DNA from: Acidobacteriota bacterium
Lineage (GTDB): Bacteria; Acidobacteriota; Terriglobia; UBA7540
DNA: 8,166 bases
NCBI GenBank assembly: GCA_021789565.1
Contig: JAJYJL010000293.1
Span: 1-8,166 of the forward strand
Direction of reading: 5' to 3'
Every line of letters begins with the position of its first letter. Position 1 is the stretch's first letter. Made by a program: the position numbers and the translations under genes. This document shows, one piece after another, positions 1-6,775 of this stretch. Below the pieces are notes generated by a model. That model had not been told where the DNA came from. It saw nothing but the letters and a program-made list of their open reading frames with translations, and did not search any database.

Positions 1-1275
1 GATCAGTTCTTTTTTCGTTGGCGTGTCAACCCCGTAATAACAGGGTGAAACCGTAGGCGGACAACTGATCCGGAAATGGACTTCACGCGCGCCGGCCTCG
101 CATACCAGACGAACAATCTTCCGGCTGGTGGTACCGCGGATGATGGAATCGTCCACCAGCACGACGCGTTTGCCCTCCAGCAGGCTGCGCACAGGATTGA
201 GCTTGAGCTTGACTCCGAAATCTCGTATCGCTTGCGTGGGTTCAATGAAAGTGCGACCGATGTAGTGATTGCGTATCAGTCCAAACTTCAGGGGAATCCC
301 AGATTCTTCTGAATACCCTATGGCTGCTGCGACTCCGGAATCGGGAACCGGAACCACCATGTCAGCCTCTGCCGGATGCTCCTGCGCGAGGCGCCGTCCC
401 AGCATTTCCCGGGAGCTTTGTACGGAGCGGCCGAATACAACGCTGTCCGGCCGGGCAAAATAGACGTGCTCGAAAATGCACTTTGCCGGTTTCGCCGGCG
501 GTGAAAAGCGGAGAGATGTGATGCCACGCTTGTCCAGAATTACCATCTCACCCGGCTCGATTTCACGCAAGTAAGTTGCGCTGATGATGTCGAACGCGCA
601 GGTTTCTGAGGCGACGACGTAAGCGCCGTTTAACTGCCCAAGGCTCAGCGGCCTGAAGCCGCGCGGATCGCGAATGGCGTAGACACTGTCCTTGAAAAGC
701 ATCACCAACGAGTAAGCGCCTGAAACGCGGTCAAGCGCTTCAGCAATCGATTCCGGAATCCCGCTGTGCCGTGAGCGCGCGAAATAGTGCAGGATCACTT
801 CCGTGTCGCTGGTGGTCTGGAAGATGTCGCCGCGCGCTTCCAGTTCGCGCCGGATGCTGGCCGCGTTCACCAGGTTCCCATTGTGGGCCAGGGCCACCTG
901 ACCCTTCTGGCAACTGACGCTGAGTGGCTGTGCGTTCTTTAAATTTGTATCGCCGGCCGTCGAATACCGAGTGTGGCCAATGGCGGCGTGCCCGGGAAGG
1001 TCCTGCAAGACCCTCTCGTTAAAAACTTCCGCCACGTGCCCCATGCTCTTGTGGCCGATCAGGCGGTAGCCGTCTGTGACGACCATGCCGGCGCTTTCCT
1101 GGCCGCGGTGCTGGAGCGCGTAGAGCCCCAGGTAGGTCAGCTTGGCAGCTTCAGGATGACCATAGACGGCGAACACGCCGCAATGGTCGTGGAACTTATC
1201 GTCGGGAAGTGACAATTCTGGGAATTTTTCAGGGGTTAATTGCAAAGCTGTTATCCGCGATCCCGTGTCAACCAA
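1..1275 (-). CDS. purF: Amidophosphoribosyltransferase (glutamine PRPP amidotransferase), 3' end cut by window edge
   Basis: This enzyme makes 5-phosphoribosylamine from PRPP and glutamine, the committed step of de novo purine synthesis in the cytoplasm. The 425 codons in the window read without interruption. The N-terminal nucleophile glutaminase domain begins at Cys32 (CGVFAVYG), followed by the HRGQESAG, GHTRYST and LAHNGNL motifs. The phosphoribosyltransferase domain carries the PRPP-binding motif VLVDDSIIRGTTSR near residues 370-385. Cys266 (KCIFEHVYFARPDS) and Cys412 (PCYYGVDTPTKKEL) match the first two Fe-S ligands of the Bacillus-type enzyme, 146 residues apart as in that protein. The last two ligands would lie in the missing roughly 50-70 residues. 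No in-frame ATG exists upstream of the nucleophile. I chose TTG at 1275 because CCCCT (AGGGG on the minus strand) at 1282-1286 sits 6 bases upstream; this gives a 31-residue propeptide removed to expose Cys32. TTG codons closer to Cys32 are possible starts but have weaker ribosome sites. Confidence 0.96.
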   Translation of the reverse strand, partial: MVDTGSRITALQLTPEKFPELSLPDDKFHDHCGVFAVYGHPEAAKLTYLGLYALQHRGQESAGMVVTDGYRLIGHKSMGHVAEVFNERVLQDLPGHAAIGHTRYSTAGDTNLKNAQPLSVSCQKGQVALAHNGNLVNAASIRRELEARGDIFQTTSDTEVILHYFARSRHSGIPESIAEALDRVSGAYSLVMLFKDSVYAIRDPRGFRPLSLGQLNGAYVVASETCAFDIISATYLREIEPGEMVILDKRGITSLRFSPPAKPAKCIFEHVYFARPDSVVFGRSVQSSREMLGRRLAQEHPAEADMVVPVPDSGVAAAIGYSEESGIPLKFGLIRNHYIGRTFIEPTQAIRDFGVKLKLNPVRSLLEGKRVVLVDDSIIRGTTSRKIVRLVCEAGAREVHFRISCPPTVSPCYYGVDTPTKKELI

Positions 1276-1281
1276 GGTACG

Positions 1282-1286
1282 CCCCT
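1282..1286 (-). promoter_or_regulatory. Ribosome binding site that decides the purF TTG start
   Basis: AGGGG on the minus strand lies 6 bases before the TTG at 1275. It is the best Shine-Dalgarno match ahead of any in-frame start codon upstream of the catalytic cysteine, and the purF frame has no ATG there. The ATG nearby on this strand (around 1321) is out of frame. Confidence 0.55.
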
Positions 1287-1482
1287 GTTTCGAGCCTCTT
1301 ACCGGAGTCCGCAAGGCATTTTGATTCCAGGAGGCGTATCCCTCAGGCGATCAAAGTCCTGACTTTTTCATTTTGCCCCGCCTGAATGTTGAACGCAACT
1401 CTTTTCTGGGTGCGTCTCCGAGCCGGCTGTGGGGGCCCGAAGGTTGTTGCAGAACCATGGGTTTCAGGCCGAATGGCAGTGC

Positions 1483-1511
1483 TGGACACAGGGCGAGATA
1501 TTCTCCACAAT
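1483..1511 (+). promoter_or_regulatory. Possible sigma70-type promoter for the gene at 1541
   Basis: TGGACA at 1483-1488 matches the -35 consensus at 5 of 6 positions. A 17-base spacer leads to CACAAT at 1506-1511, which matches the -10 consensus at 4 of 6. Transcription would begin near 1518, about 23 bases before the GTG start. It lies in the 265-base divergent region between purF and this gene. I found no comparably good purF promoter on the other strand. This is a visual match only. Confidence 0.3.
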
Positions 1512-1540
1512 AGGGTTGAGATTGCGTTCGCGAGGGTCCA

Positions 1541-2281
1541 GTGAGTATTCCGCAGGCCTCTGTTATCAAAAGCATTCCAGTTCATGAGTATGTCCACCAG
1601 ATGTTTGTGCCGCTGTCCCAGGTCGCGCATGGCTGGGAAATGTATGCTGCGGTGGCGCTCAGCCCTTCCGAAGAACGCACAATGGTTCGCGAACCCTCGC
1701 GGGCCGTCCCCCAGGCAATCGCCCAGCGACTTGGAAAACTGCGGATCCTTCTGGTTCCCTTTATAGCGTGCTTCCCAACTGGAGACATGGTTGCTTTTTC
1801 CAATCCTGAGGGCGAAAAGCATTCGGCAGTCTGGCTCGAAAATGAGGGCAGAATCAATCTGGTTCTCTCCTGCCGTGGCCTTGACCCACATGATACGGGA
1901 TGGGAATTTCTGGCGAGTGTTGCTGAACTTCTTCGCACCCGCCTGACGCCCGAAGAACTGGAACGCTACACGTCCCTGCTGCAGGAAGAACTGGGCCAGG
2001 GGTTCGACGGCGAAATTGACGAAGAAGCTTACGAGGCTAAGCGGTCGCTCCGGAGGCGCGGGCGATGGTCGCGGACCGGGCCGCAATTTCTGAAATATCG
2101 CGAAGTCTCCTTTACAGGCACCTGCACGGAATACATGCACGGGCTTTGGCACGACGTGCAGATCCGGCTCGGGCCCGAACATCTCCCAGTTCCCGATCTG
2201 CGCAGGCGTATGACCTTGATGGCAGAAATGTTCCCGCCAAACCCTGGCTACTTGTTGTTTGCCGAAGGCGAGGAAAGCTAG
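1541..2281 (+). CDS. Unrecognised soluble protein, 246 residues
   Basis: I do not recognise this family. The GTG start at 1541 is preceded by GAGGG at 1532-1536, and an in-frame TGA at 1517 excludes a longer protein. The only close alternative start, ATG at 1601, has no ribosome site. The protein has no signal peptide and no convincing membrane span. Residues 60-130 are mixed hydrophobic, with segments such as LRILLVPFIACF and INLVLSCRG that look like buried strands. Residues 136-166 form a charged, probably helical stretch (LTPEELERY, then several Glu/Asp), followed by a basic patch RRRGRW at 171-176. The C-terminal part contains CTEYMHGLWHDVQIRLG (195-211) and PPNPGYLLF (232-240). The composition is that of a real globular protein, unlike the long antisense frame over it. 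It is transcribed divergently from purF and in the same direction as the permease 160 bases downstream. No function can be assigned. Confidence 0.78.
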   Translation: MSIPQASVIKSIPVHEYVHQMFVPLSQVAHGWEMYAAVALSPSEERTMVREPSRAVPQAIAQRLGKLRILLVPFIACFPTGDMVAFSNPEGEKHSAVWLENEGRINLVLSCRGLDPHDTGWEFLASVAELLRTRLTPEELERYTSLLQEELGQGFDGEIDEEAYEAKRSLRRRGRWSRTGPQFLKYREVSFTGTCTEYMHGLWHDVQIRLGPEHLPVPDLRRRMTLMAEMFPPNPGYLLFAEGEES

Positions 2282-2366
2282 CCAGGGACAGAGCCGCCCA
2301 TCTCCGCCGTCCTTAACGGACCTTGCTTGTCAGGTTTAAGTCGTTCCTGAATTCTTACTTTTGAAC

Positions 2367-2395
2367 TTGCATAAAGGCCCGTCAACGACTATTCT
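2367..2395 (+). promoter_or_regulatory. Possible sigma70-type promoter for the permease gene
   Basis: TTGCAT at 2367-2372 and TATTCT at 2390-2395 are separated by 17 bases, with 4 of 6 matches for each hexamer. The site is in the 160-base gap before the permease and would give a leader of about 40 bases. I see no strong terminator for the preceding gene in 2282-2366, only a very short inverted repeat around CCGTCCTTAACGG, so read-through from upstream is also possible. Confidence 0.3.
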
Positions 2396-2441
2396 TTGTC
2401 CCCGACCAGACTCTATGGTGCGCGCTTGATAGGGGGATATA

Positions 2442-3773
2442 ATGGCCGCCGGTCTACCAAATTACGTTCAATCTTCTGTTCCCAATCCTGTAAGCAAACG
2501 GGTTCCCTGGTACAAGAGCACCTTCCCTTCTTACGCCGGGATTTTCCTGTGGGTCGCCTTCTATCTGGGGCTTTCAGCGCCGACACTGAGCCAGGCCGGT
2601 CCTGCTGTCTGCCTCCTCGGACTTTTCGTGGCGGGCCTGCTCTGTTTCGCGCTTTATTACTATGCGCCTGCCATGCTGGGCATGCAGACGGGACGCCCGC
2701 TGTATATCGTTGGGACCTCCACCTTCGGTGTTAAAGGCGGATACCTGATGCCCGGCCTGCTGATGGGGTTTCTCCAGATTGGATGGTTCGCTGTGGCGAC
2801 TTATTTCGCCGTGGACTACATCATGGAGGGCCTCGGGAGCCATTCAAAAGGCCTGTTTATTGGCATTGCTCTGGTATGGGCCTACGGGTTGGCCTGGGTG
2901 GCCATCAAGGGGATTTCTTACATGGCGCGTATCGCCCAGTTTTTGAACTGGGTCCCGCTGGTCATGATAATAATCGTCTTCTGGGCCAACAAGGATGGCG
3001 TGGCCAGCTATCGTCCCCCGCAAAACGATGCCTGGGGTGGCTTTCTGACGATGCTCGCCATTGTTATTGGATTTTTTGCGACCGCGGGCGCCGCTGGCGC
3101 TGATTTTGGCCTGAACAGCCGGAACCGCGGCGATGTGGTCTGGGGCGGTCTGACAGGCATCACGCTGGCGATTCTTGTGGCGGGCGGACTTCCGGTGCTT
3201 GCGGTTGCGGGCCACCTGGGCACGCTGGGGAACGCTTCAGATTTTACCTATGCTGGGACCATCAAAAGCGTTGGCGCGCTGGCGCCGGTGATGTTCTTCC
3301 TGTTCGCTGCGGCTTCCATGGTGCCGACCACCTTCTGCACCTTTATCGCCGGGAACAGTTTTGGGACCATGTTGCCAAAGATTCCGCGCGCAGCCTCAAC
3401 AATGGTAGGCGTGACAATTGGAACTATACTGGCCATTACTGGCGTGGCGCAACACCTGATTGGCTTTTTCACCATTGTGGGAGCTTCCTTCGGACCAATC
3501 TGCGGCGCCATGGCTGCCGACTATCTGCTGGCCGGGAAAAAATGGTCCGGTCCGCGCAAGGGGATCAACTGGGCCGGATACGTTTCCTGGGCGACAGGCT
3601 TTGTGGTTGGAATCCTCAACAGCATTCCAGGAGTGGCGGCCGGCTGGGTCAAGGCTGACCGGCCGGCTGTCCTCTTCTCTTTCATCGTAGGGTTTGTGGT
3701 TTATTTCGTTCTTGCAAAGGCCGGGGCCTTGCCCGAATTGATACCTCAAACTGAATTGAAGTCGGAGGCATAG
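2442..3773 (+). CDS. NCS1-family nucleobase/cytosine-purine permease
   Basis: This is a 443-residue inner-membrane transporter of the nucleobase:cation symporter-1 family (the CodB/cytosine-purine-allantoin-hydantoin group), near the usual length. It would couple uptake of a nucleobase or related compound to a cation gradient. About twelve hydrophobic segments are visible, beginning near residues 31, 55, 103, 135, 161, 201, 232, 276, 320, 338, 376 and 407. Family-like features are GRPLYIVGTSTFG (84-96) between spans 2 and 3, GADFGLNSRNRGDV (219-232) after span 6, and GPICGAMAADYLL (351-363) followed by a GPRKGINWAGYVSW loop (370-383). The ATG at 2442 has AGGGGG 5 bases upstream. The substrate cannot be read from the sequence. 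The nearness of purF suggests purines or pyrimidines, but the two genes point apart and a gene lies between them, so this is weak. No enzyme for nucleobase catabolism such as a deaminase or hydantoinase is adjacent. Confidence 0.92.
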   Translation: MAAGLPNYVQSSVPNPVSKRVPWYKSTFPSYAGIFLWVAFYLGLSAPTLSQAGPAVCLLGLFVAGLLCFALYYYAPAMLGMQTGRPLYIVGTSTFGVKGGYLMPGLLMGFLQIGWFAVATYFAVDYIMEGLGSHSKGLFIGIALVWAYGLAWVAIKGISYMARIAQFLNWVPLVMIIIVFWANKDGVASYRPPQNDAWGGFLTMLAIVIGFFATAGAAGADFGLNSRNRGDVVWGGLTGITLAILVAGGLPVLAVAGHLGTLGNASDFTYAGTIKSVGALAPVMFFLFAAASMVPTTFCTFIAGNSFGTMLPKIPRAASTMVGVTIGTILAITGVAQHLIGFFTIVGASFGPICGAMAADYLLAGKKWSGPRKGINWAGYVSWATGFVVGILNSIPGVAAGWVKADRPAVLFSFIVGFVVYFVLAKAGALPELIPQTELKSEA

Positions 3774-3843
3774 CGGTGAGTTTTTCTCGCCCTGCGCCCG
3801 TGCGCCGGCCAGTCGCGGTGATTCGCGAAGAAGCCCCAATATC

Positions 3844-3880
3844 CTGCGCCGCTGCCTTCCGGTAGCGGTCGCCTGCGCAG
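3844..3880. other. GC-rich bulged hairpin in the 224-base gap between permease and deacetylase genes
   Basis: CTGCGC (3844-3849) pairs with GCGCAG (3875-3880). Inside it, CGCTGCC (3850-3856) pairs with GGTAGCG (3861-3867) through one G-T wobble, around a TTCC loop. A 7-base bulge (3868-3874) lies on the right side. No T-run follows on the plus strand, so it is not a classical intrinsic terminator, though it could help end permease transcription or protect its 3' end. The rest of 3774-3997 shows no gene and no convincing promoter; the deacetylase ribosome site is at its right end. Confidence 0.4.
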
Positions 3881-3987
3881 CAAGTTCTGCTTCATGATAG
3901 ATTAGAGTTTTTGCGCGAAGACCCTGAACCTGGCGCCAAGGGTGTGGCTCGGCATTTCACGCGTGGCGCTGTTTTCTGTCCAGGAGC

Positions 3988-3993
3988 GGAGGG
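3988..3993 (+). promoter_or_regulatory. Ribosome binding site that decides the deacetylase GTG start
   Basis: GGAGGG lies 4 bases before the GTG at 3998, with a second purine block AGGAG at 3982-3986 just upstream. The in-frame ATG at 4013 has no ribosome site of its own, and the upstream TTG at 3911 would bury the signal peptide inside the protein. Confidence 0.6.
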
Positions 3994-3997
3994 AATC

Positions 3998-6034
3998 GTG
4001 CTGTCAAAGCTTATGCCAAGGTCCATCTGCACAAAATTGGCGATTATTGCAGGAATTCTGCTGCTTCCTGTGATGGCCCATGCGCAGAACAGCGTCGTGG
4101 CAGTCACCGACAGGACAACCTACAACGTTGGTTCGGAAGTTCTGATGCGCCTCGTCCCGGCTCCGGGGGCGTCGGTGCCCAGCAATATATCTTTTTCAGC
4201 AACTGTGCGCTACGAAGGTGACTCGCGCGTGATGTACGCGACCCCGTCATCCCAAGTTTGGGCATGTTCGGAAGGGCCGGCCAAAGGTTCCTATTCTACC
4301 CTTTGGAGAATACCAGCAGATGCGCGCACAGGCCGTTATGAGATTGACCTGCTGGGTTATGATCGCATTTCACGCCGCGTCTCCTTCAAGATTCCGGGCG
4401 CAGGCTCGTTTGCCGTGTATCGCAAACTGGTCAAGATTGAGCGGATTAGCCTGGGTAAGACTTTCTATGTGACGGGAGATCATGTCGAGTGCGACATCAC
4501 CTTGAAGAACCTGACTCACCAGCCCCTCAATGGCCTTCGGGTTGAGTTTTCAAACCGCTACTGGCCGTGGATCGCCGGGCCAGCGCAACAGGCTGCCGCA
4601 AGCATTGTTACTTTGAATAAGGATCTGAGCCTTGCTGCAGGCGCGGAGCGGAACATTCACTCCAACGACGCCGCCGTTGCCAGCACAGTTGATCAGCCGA
4701 CTATCCATCAATATGGTGTCGTAGTATGGGATCATGACCGCAAGGACGTTTTGGACATTGCCTTCAGTAATCTGGTGCTGATCCGGCCCCCCGGCGTAAC
4801 TTCACCGGAGCCTTATCCCTTGCAATACACTTATCCTGAGCTGAGCAAGGTTGACACAAAGGCCTACCGTCACTTTTGTCCTCCGGGACTTGATGCAGGT
4901 GCGATCCAGTTTGACACCAGCCACACTATGTTCATGCCGGGCCAGGATGCCGCCATCCATTTTTCGATTCAAAATCCCGGGACAGAGAGCTGGAAGCAGG
5001 TTACTGCCACTGCGCTGCTGCTGGACCCGGACGGGAAACCAATCCAAAAAAAAGTTGTTGCAAGCCGGCTGGACATTTCTGCGGGTTCGGCCCCAACTCA
5101 GAGATCGGTAACGTTTGCGCTTCCGGCCGGCCGGCCGGGCCTCTACCGGGCTGAAGTTGTTCTTAACGACTCGGCCGGAAACGCTGTGGCCGAGAACGAC
5201 CTTGAACTGGGAGTAAATCCCTTGCCCAAGTCCATTCTGATTTTCTGCGCGCATGAGGACGATGAGGGCGGCTGGGCCGGGCTGACACGTGCCGCCATCG
5301 AGAACCACATCCCGATCCATTTTGTCTACTTCACCAGCGGCGACGCGGGGTCTTGTGATCTTTATTACGAGCACTCGTGTAATCCTGCTGAGGCATTGAA
5401 TTTCGGTACGCTGCGGATGGAAGAGACACGCGCGGTCCTGGGGCATATGGGTGTGCCGAAAGATGACATCTTCTTCCTGGGAATGCCAGACGGCGGATCG
5501 GGCGAAATCTGGTATCACCATCCAGATCCTGCTCATCCTTATCTGTCAGTCTTGCTAGCCTCTGACCACACGCCCTATCCGAATGTTTTCCAGCCCAACC
5601 TTCCCTATGCGCGCGAATCTGTTGTGAGGGCAGTGAAGAAACTGCTGAAGGCGTTCCATCCGGAAGCGGTTGTCACGGCGCATCCTCCTGCCGAAGGGCA
5701 CATTGACCACGTTGTGAACAACTATTTCGTGGTGAAGGCGCTGCAGGAGATGGTTCGCGCCAGGGAGCTTTCGCCGCAGAGCATTAAACTCTATGTTGAC
5801 CGGGTCTATGATCCGAAAACGATTCCCCCGACACCGTATCATTATTCAGAACACGTTCTGTTTGTCTCCGGCGAGGTGATGGCGCTGCACCAGGAAGCGG
5901 GTTGGTACTATCAATCGCAGGGAGGCAATCGCGCCGAAGGGCAAATCCGCGATTTCAACCAGCTTCCGCGCAGAATTGTTTACCGCCAGGTGTTAGACTG
6001 GAATGAGCACCAGGGATGGAATTCGACGCCATGA
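3998..6034 (+). CDS. Secreted PIG-L/LmbE-family deacetylase with N-terminal beta-sandwich domains
   Basis: This 678-residue protein starts with a signal peptide: basic start, hydrophobic core around residues 14-26, and a likely signal peptidase I cut after AHA (27-29). Three probable Ig-like or macroglobulin-like beta-sandwich regions follow, at roughly 31-130, 143-270 and 305-408; the third (MFMPGQDAAIHFSIQNPGTE) resembles CARDB-type domains. The C-terminal region from about 413 is a PIG-L domain, a zinc-dependent fold that removes acetyl groups from N-acetylated sugars. By family homology, His419 and Asp422 in AHEDDE (418-423) and His571 in HIDH (568-571) would bind zinc, and Asp421 would be the general base. 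The usual Pro of AHPDDE is Glu here. RMEETRAVLGHMGV and FFLGMPDGG are also family-like. Cys453 and Cys461 flank an insertion after the SGDAGS segment and could form a disulfide outside the cytoplasm. It acts in the periplasm or outside the cell on an unknown substrate. The next gene starts 39 bases downstream and is probably co-transcribed. Confidence 0.88.
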   Translation: MLSKLMPRSICTKLAIIAGILLLPVMAHAQNSVVAVTDRTTYNVGSEVLMRLVPAPGASVPSNISFSATVRYEGDSRVMYATPSSQVWACSEGPAKGSYSTLWRIPADARTGRYEIDLLGYDRISRRVSFKIPGAGSFAVYRKLVKIERISLGKTFYVTGDHVECDITLKNLTHQPLNGLRVEFSNRYWPWIAGPAQQAAASIVTLNKDLSLAAGAERNIHSNDAAVASTVDQPTIHQYGVVVWDHDRKDVLDIAFSNLVLIRPPGVTSPEPYPLQYTYPELSKVDTKAYRHFCPPGLDAGAIQFDTSHTMFMPGQDAAIHFSIQNPGTESWKQVTATALLLDPDGKPIQKKVVASRLDISAGSAPTQRSVTFALPAGRPGLYRAEVVLNDSAGNAVAENDLELGVNPLPKSILIFCAHEDDEGGWAGLTRAAIENHIPIHFVYFTSGDAGSCDLYYEHSCNPAEALNFGTLRMEETRAVLGHMGVPKDDIFFLGMPDGGSGEIWYHHPDPAHPYLSVLLASDHTPYPNVFQPNLPYARESVVRAVKKLLKAFHPEAVVTAHPPAEGHIDHVVNNYFVVKALQEMVRARELSPQSIKLYVDRVYDPKTIPPTPYHYSEHVLFVSGEVMALHQEAGWYYQSQGGNRAEGQIRDFNQLPRRIVYRQVLDWNEHQGWNSTP

Positions 6035-6073
6035 TTAGAGGGTTGGACAAACCGGGAAAGGAAGTAGCGGTTG

Positions 6074-6775
6074 ATGGCTGATTTTCCACACGAATCCAGC
6101 TTGCAGCCTGTAGTCGCTTTTCCCGAGGAGCCGTTTGCCTGTCCTCATTGTGGCCAGATGCTTGCCGCCTCCGTTCGCGTATGCCCTTCCTGCAGAGCGG
6201 TGATTGACCCGAAGGACATTGTTCGTCCTCCGGTTGTCGTGCCCGTTGCCGAACAAGTCGTTCCCGTGCCCGTTCACGAGTACGCTCGATTTTCCTGGAG
6301 TATCTTTTTCACGGCTCTCGGGACCTGGCTGGCGGTTGGACTGATAACAGAAGCATTACTGGGGCCCGAAAAAGGTCAGTGGGTGTTGGGCGGTCTGGTG
6401 GTTCTCTCCTCAGTGTGGGTTTATCGCGACGCCCGTGAAAAGAACATCCCCAAGCCATTCCGATGGAGTCTCGGCTCGTTCCTGCTGTGGATTATTGTTT
6501 TTCCCTGGTACCTGGCGCGGCGAAGAACTCCGAACGCCGAATGCCCTTTTATTGAGGGTGAAGGCAGCCGGGTCGCTCGCACGCTGCTTTTTATCCTGCT
6601 GATCTTCTTTCTGCTCAGTGCGCTGATGCTGCTGATAAGAGGCCTGTCGAAGCCTTCTTCGACCACACCTGGCACGAACGGCGTTGCCGCACCTGCAGGG
6701 AAGATCGCGGCCTTGACGAATTCCGTTATTGTTCAGTCGCCAGCCAGGGCGCCATCCGAAGCCTCGCAAACGTAG
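6074..6775 (+). CDS. Zinc-ribbon membrane protein of unknown function, 233 residues
   Basis: Residues 23-40 form a small zinc ribbon, CPHC followed by CPSC (Cys23, 26, 37, 40). A Pro/Val-rich linker (51-68) leads into a membrane region with about four spans at 75-95, 102-117, 132-148 and 169-189. A loop, WVYRDAREKNIPKPFRW, and the ending FPWYLARRR (143-151) look like cytoplasmic-face motifs of small zinc-ribbon membrane proteins seen in various bacteria; this is recollection, not a search. The C-terminal tail from about 193 is Ser/Thr/Pro/Ala-rich and probably disordered. The N-terminal ribbon has no signal peptide and is likely cytoplasmic. AAGGAAG at 6058-6064 supports ATG at 6074; the adjacent in-frame TTG at 6071 would add one residue. 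The gene follows the secreted deacetylase by 39 bases, so an operon is likely. Its last 43 bases overlap the 3' end of galK on the opposite strand. No specific function can be given. Confidence 0.85.
   Translation: MADFPHESSLQPVVAFPEEPFACPHCGQMLAASVRVCPSCRAVIDPKDIVRPPVVVPVAEQVVPVPVHEYARFSWSIFFTALGTWLAVGLITEALLGPEKGQWVLGGLVVLSSVWVYRDAREKNIPKPFRWSLGSFLLWIIVFPWYLARRRTPNAECPFIEGEGSRVARTLLFILLIFFLLSALMLLIRGLSKPSSTTPGTNGVAAPAGKIAALTNSVIVQSPARAPSEASQT

Noticed and set aside
1577..1591. PVHEY in the unrecognised protein recurs in the zinc-ribbon protein (residues 66-70, near 6269)
   Set aside because: The match is five residues with no similarity on either side, so it is best treated as chance.
1343..2182. 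279-residue open frame on the minus strand, antisense to the gene at 1541
   Set aside because: Its translation is rich in Pro, Arg and Phe without a coherent domain. The plus-strand frame has a plausible protein composition and ribosome site. It is most likely a shadow frame in GC-rich DNA.
2438..2443. Perfect TATAAT just before and into the permease start codon
   Set aside because: As a -10 element it would start transcription inside the coding region, and no -35 hexamer lies about 17 bases upstream. It is probably a by-product of the AT-rich spacer between ribosome site and ATG.
3911..3997. Upstream TTG at 3911 as the deacetylase start (29 extra residues)
   Set aside because: It would place the signal peptide internally, has no good ribosome site, and the GTG at 3998 has GGAGGG just upstream.
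5046..5053. Run of eight A within the deacetylase gene, considered as a programmed frameshift site
   Set aside because: The zero frame continues through a full conserved catalytic domain, and the alternative frame ends soon after (near 5111) with no domain. At most it is a slippage-prone spot.
5125..5141. GGCC-rich palindromic stretch inside the deacetylase gene
   Set aside because: It encodes an ordinary Ala-Gly-Arg-Pro-Gly turn of the third beta-sandwich region. There is no sign of a duplication or insertion.
4802..5536. 244-residue minus-strand open frame inside the deacetylase gene
   Set aside because: It covers the third beta-sandwich domain and the conserved AHEDDE motif of the deacetylase in the antisense direction and has no recognisable protein features.
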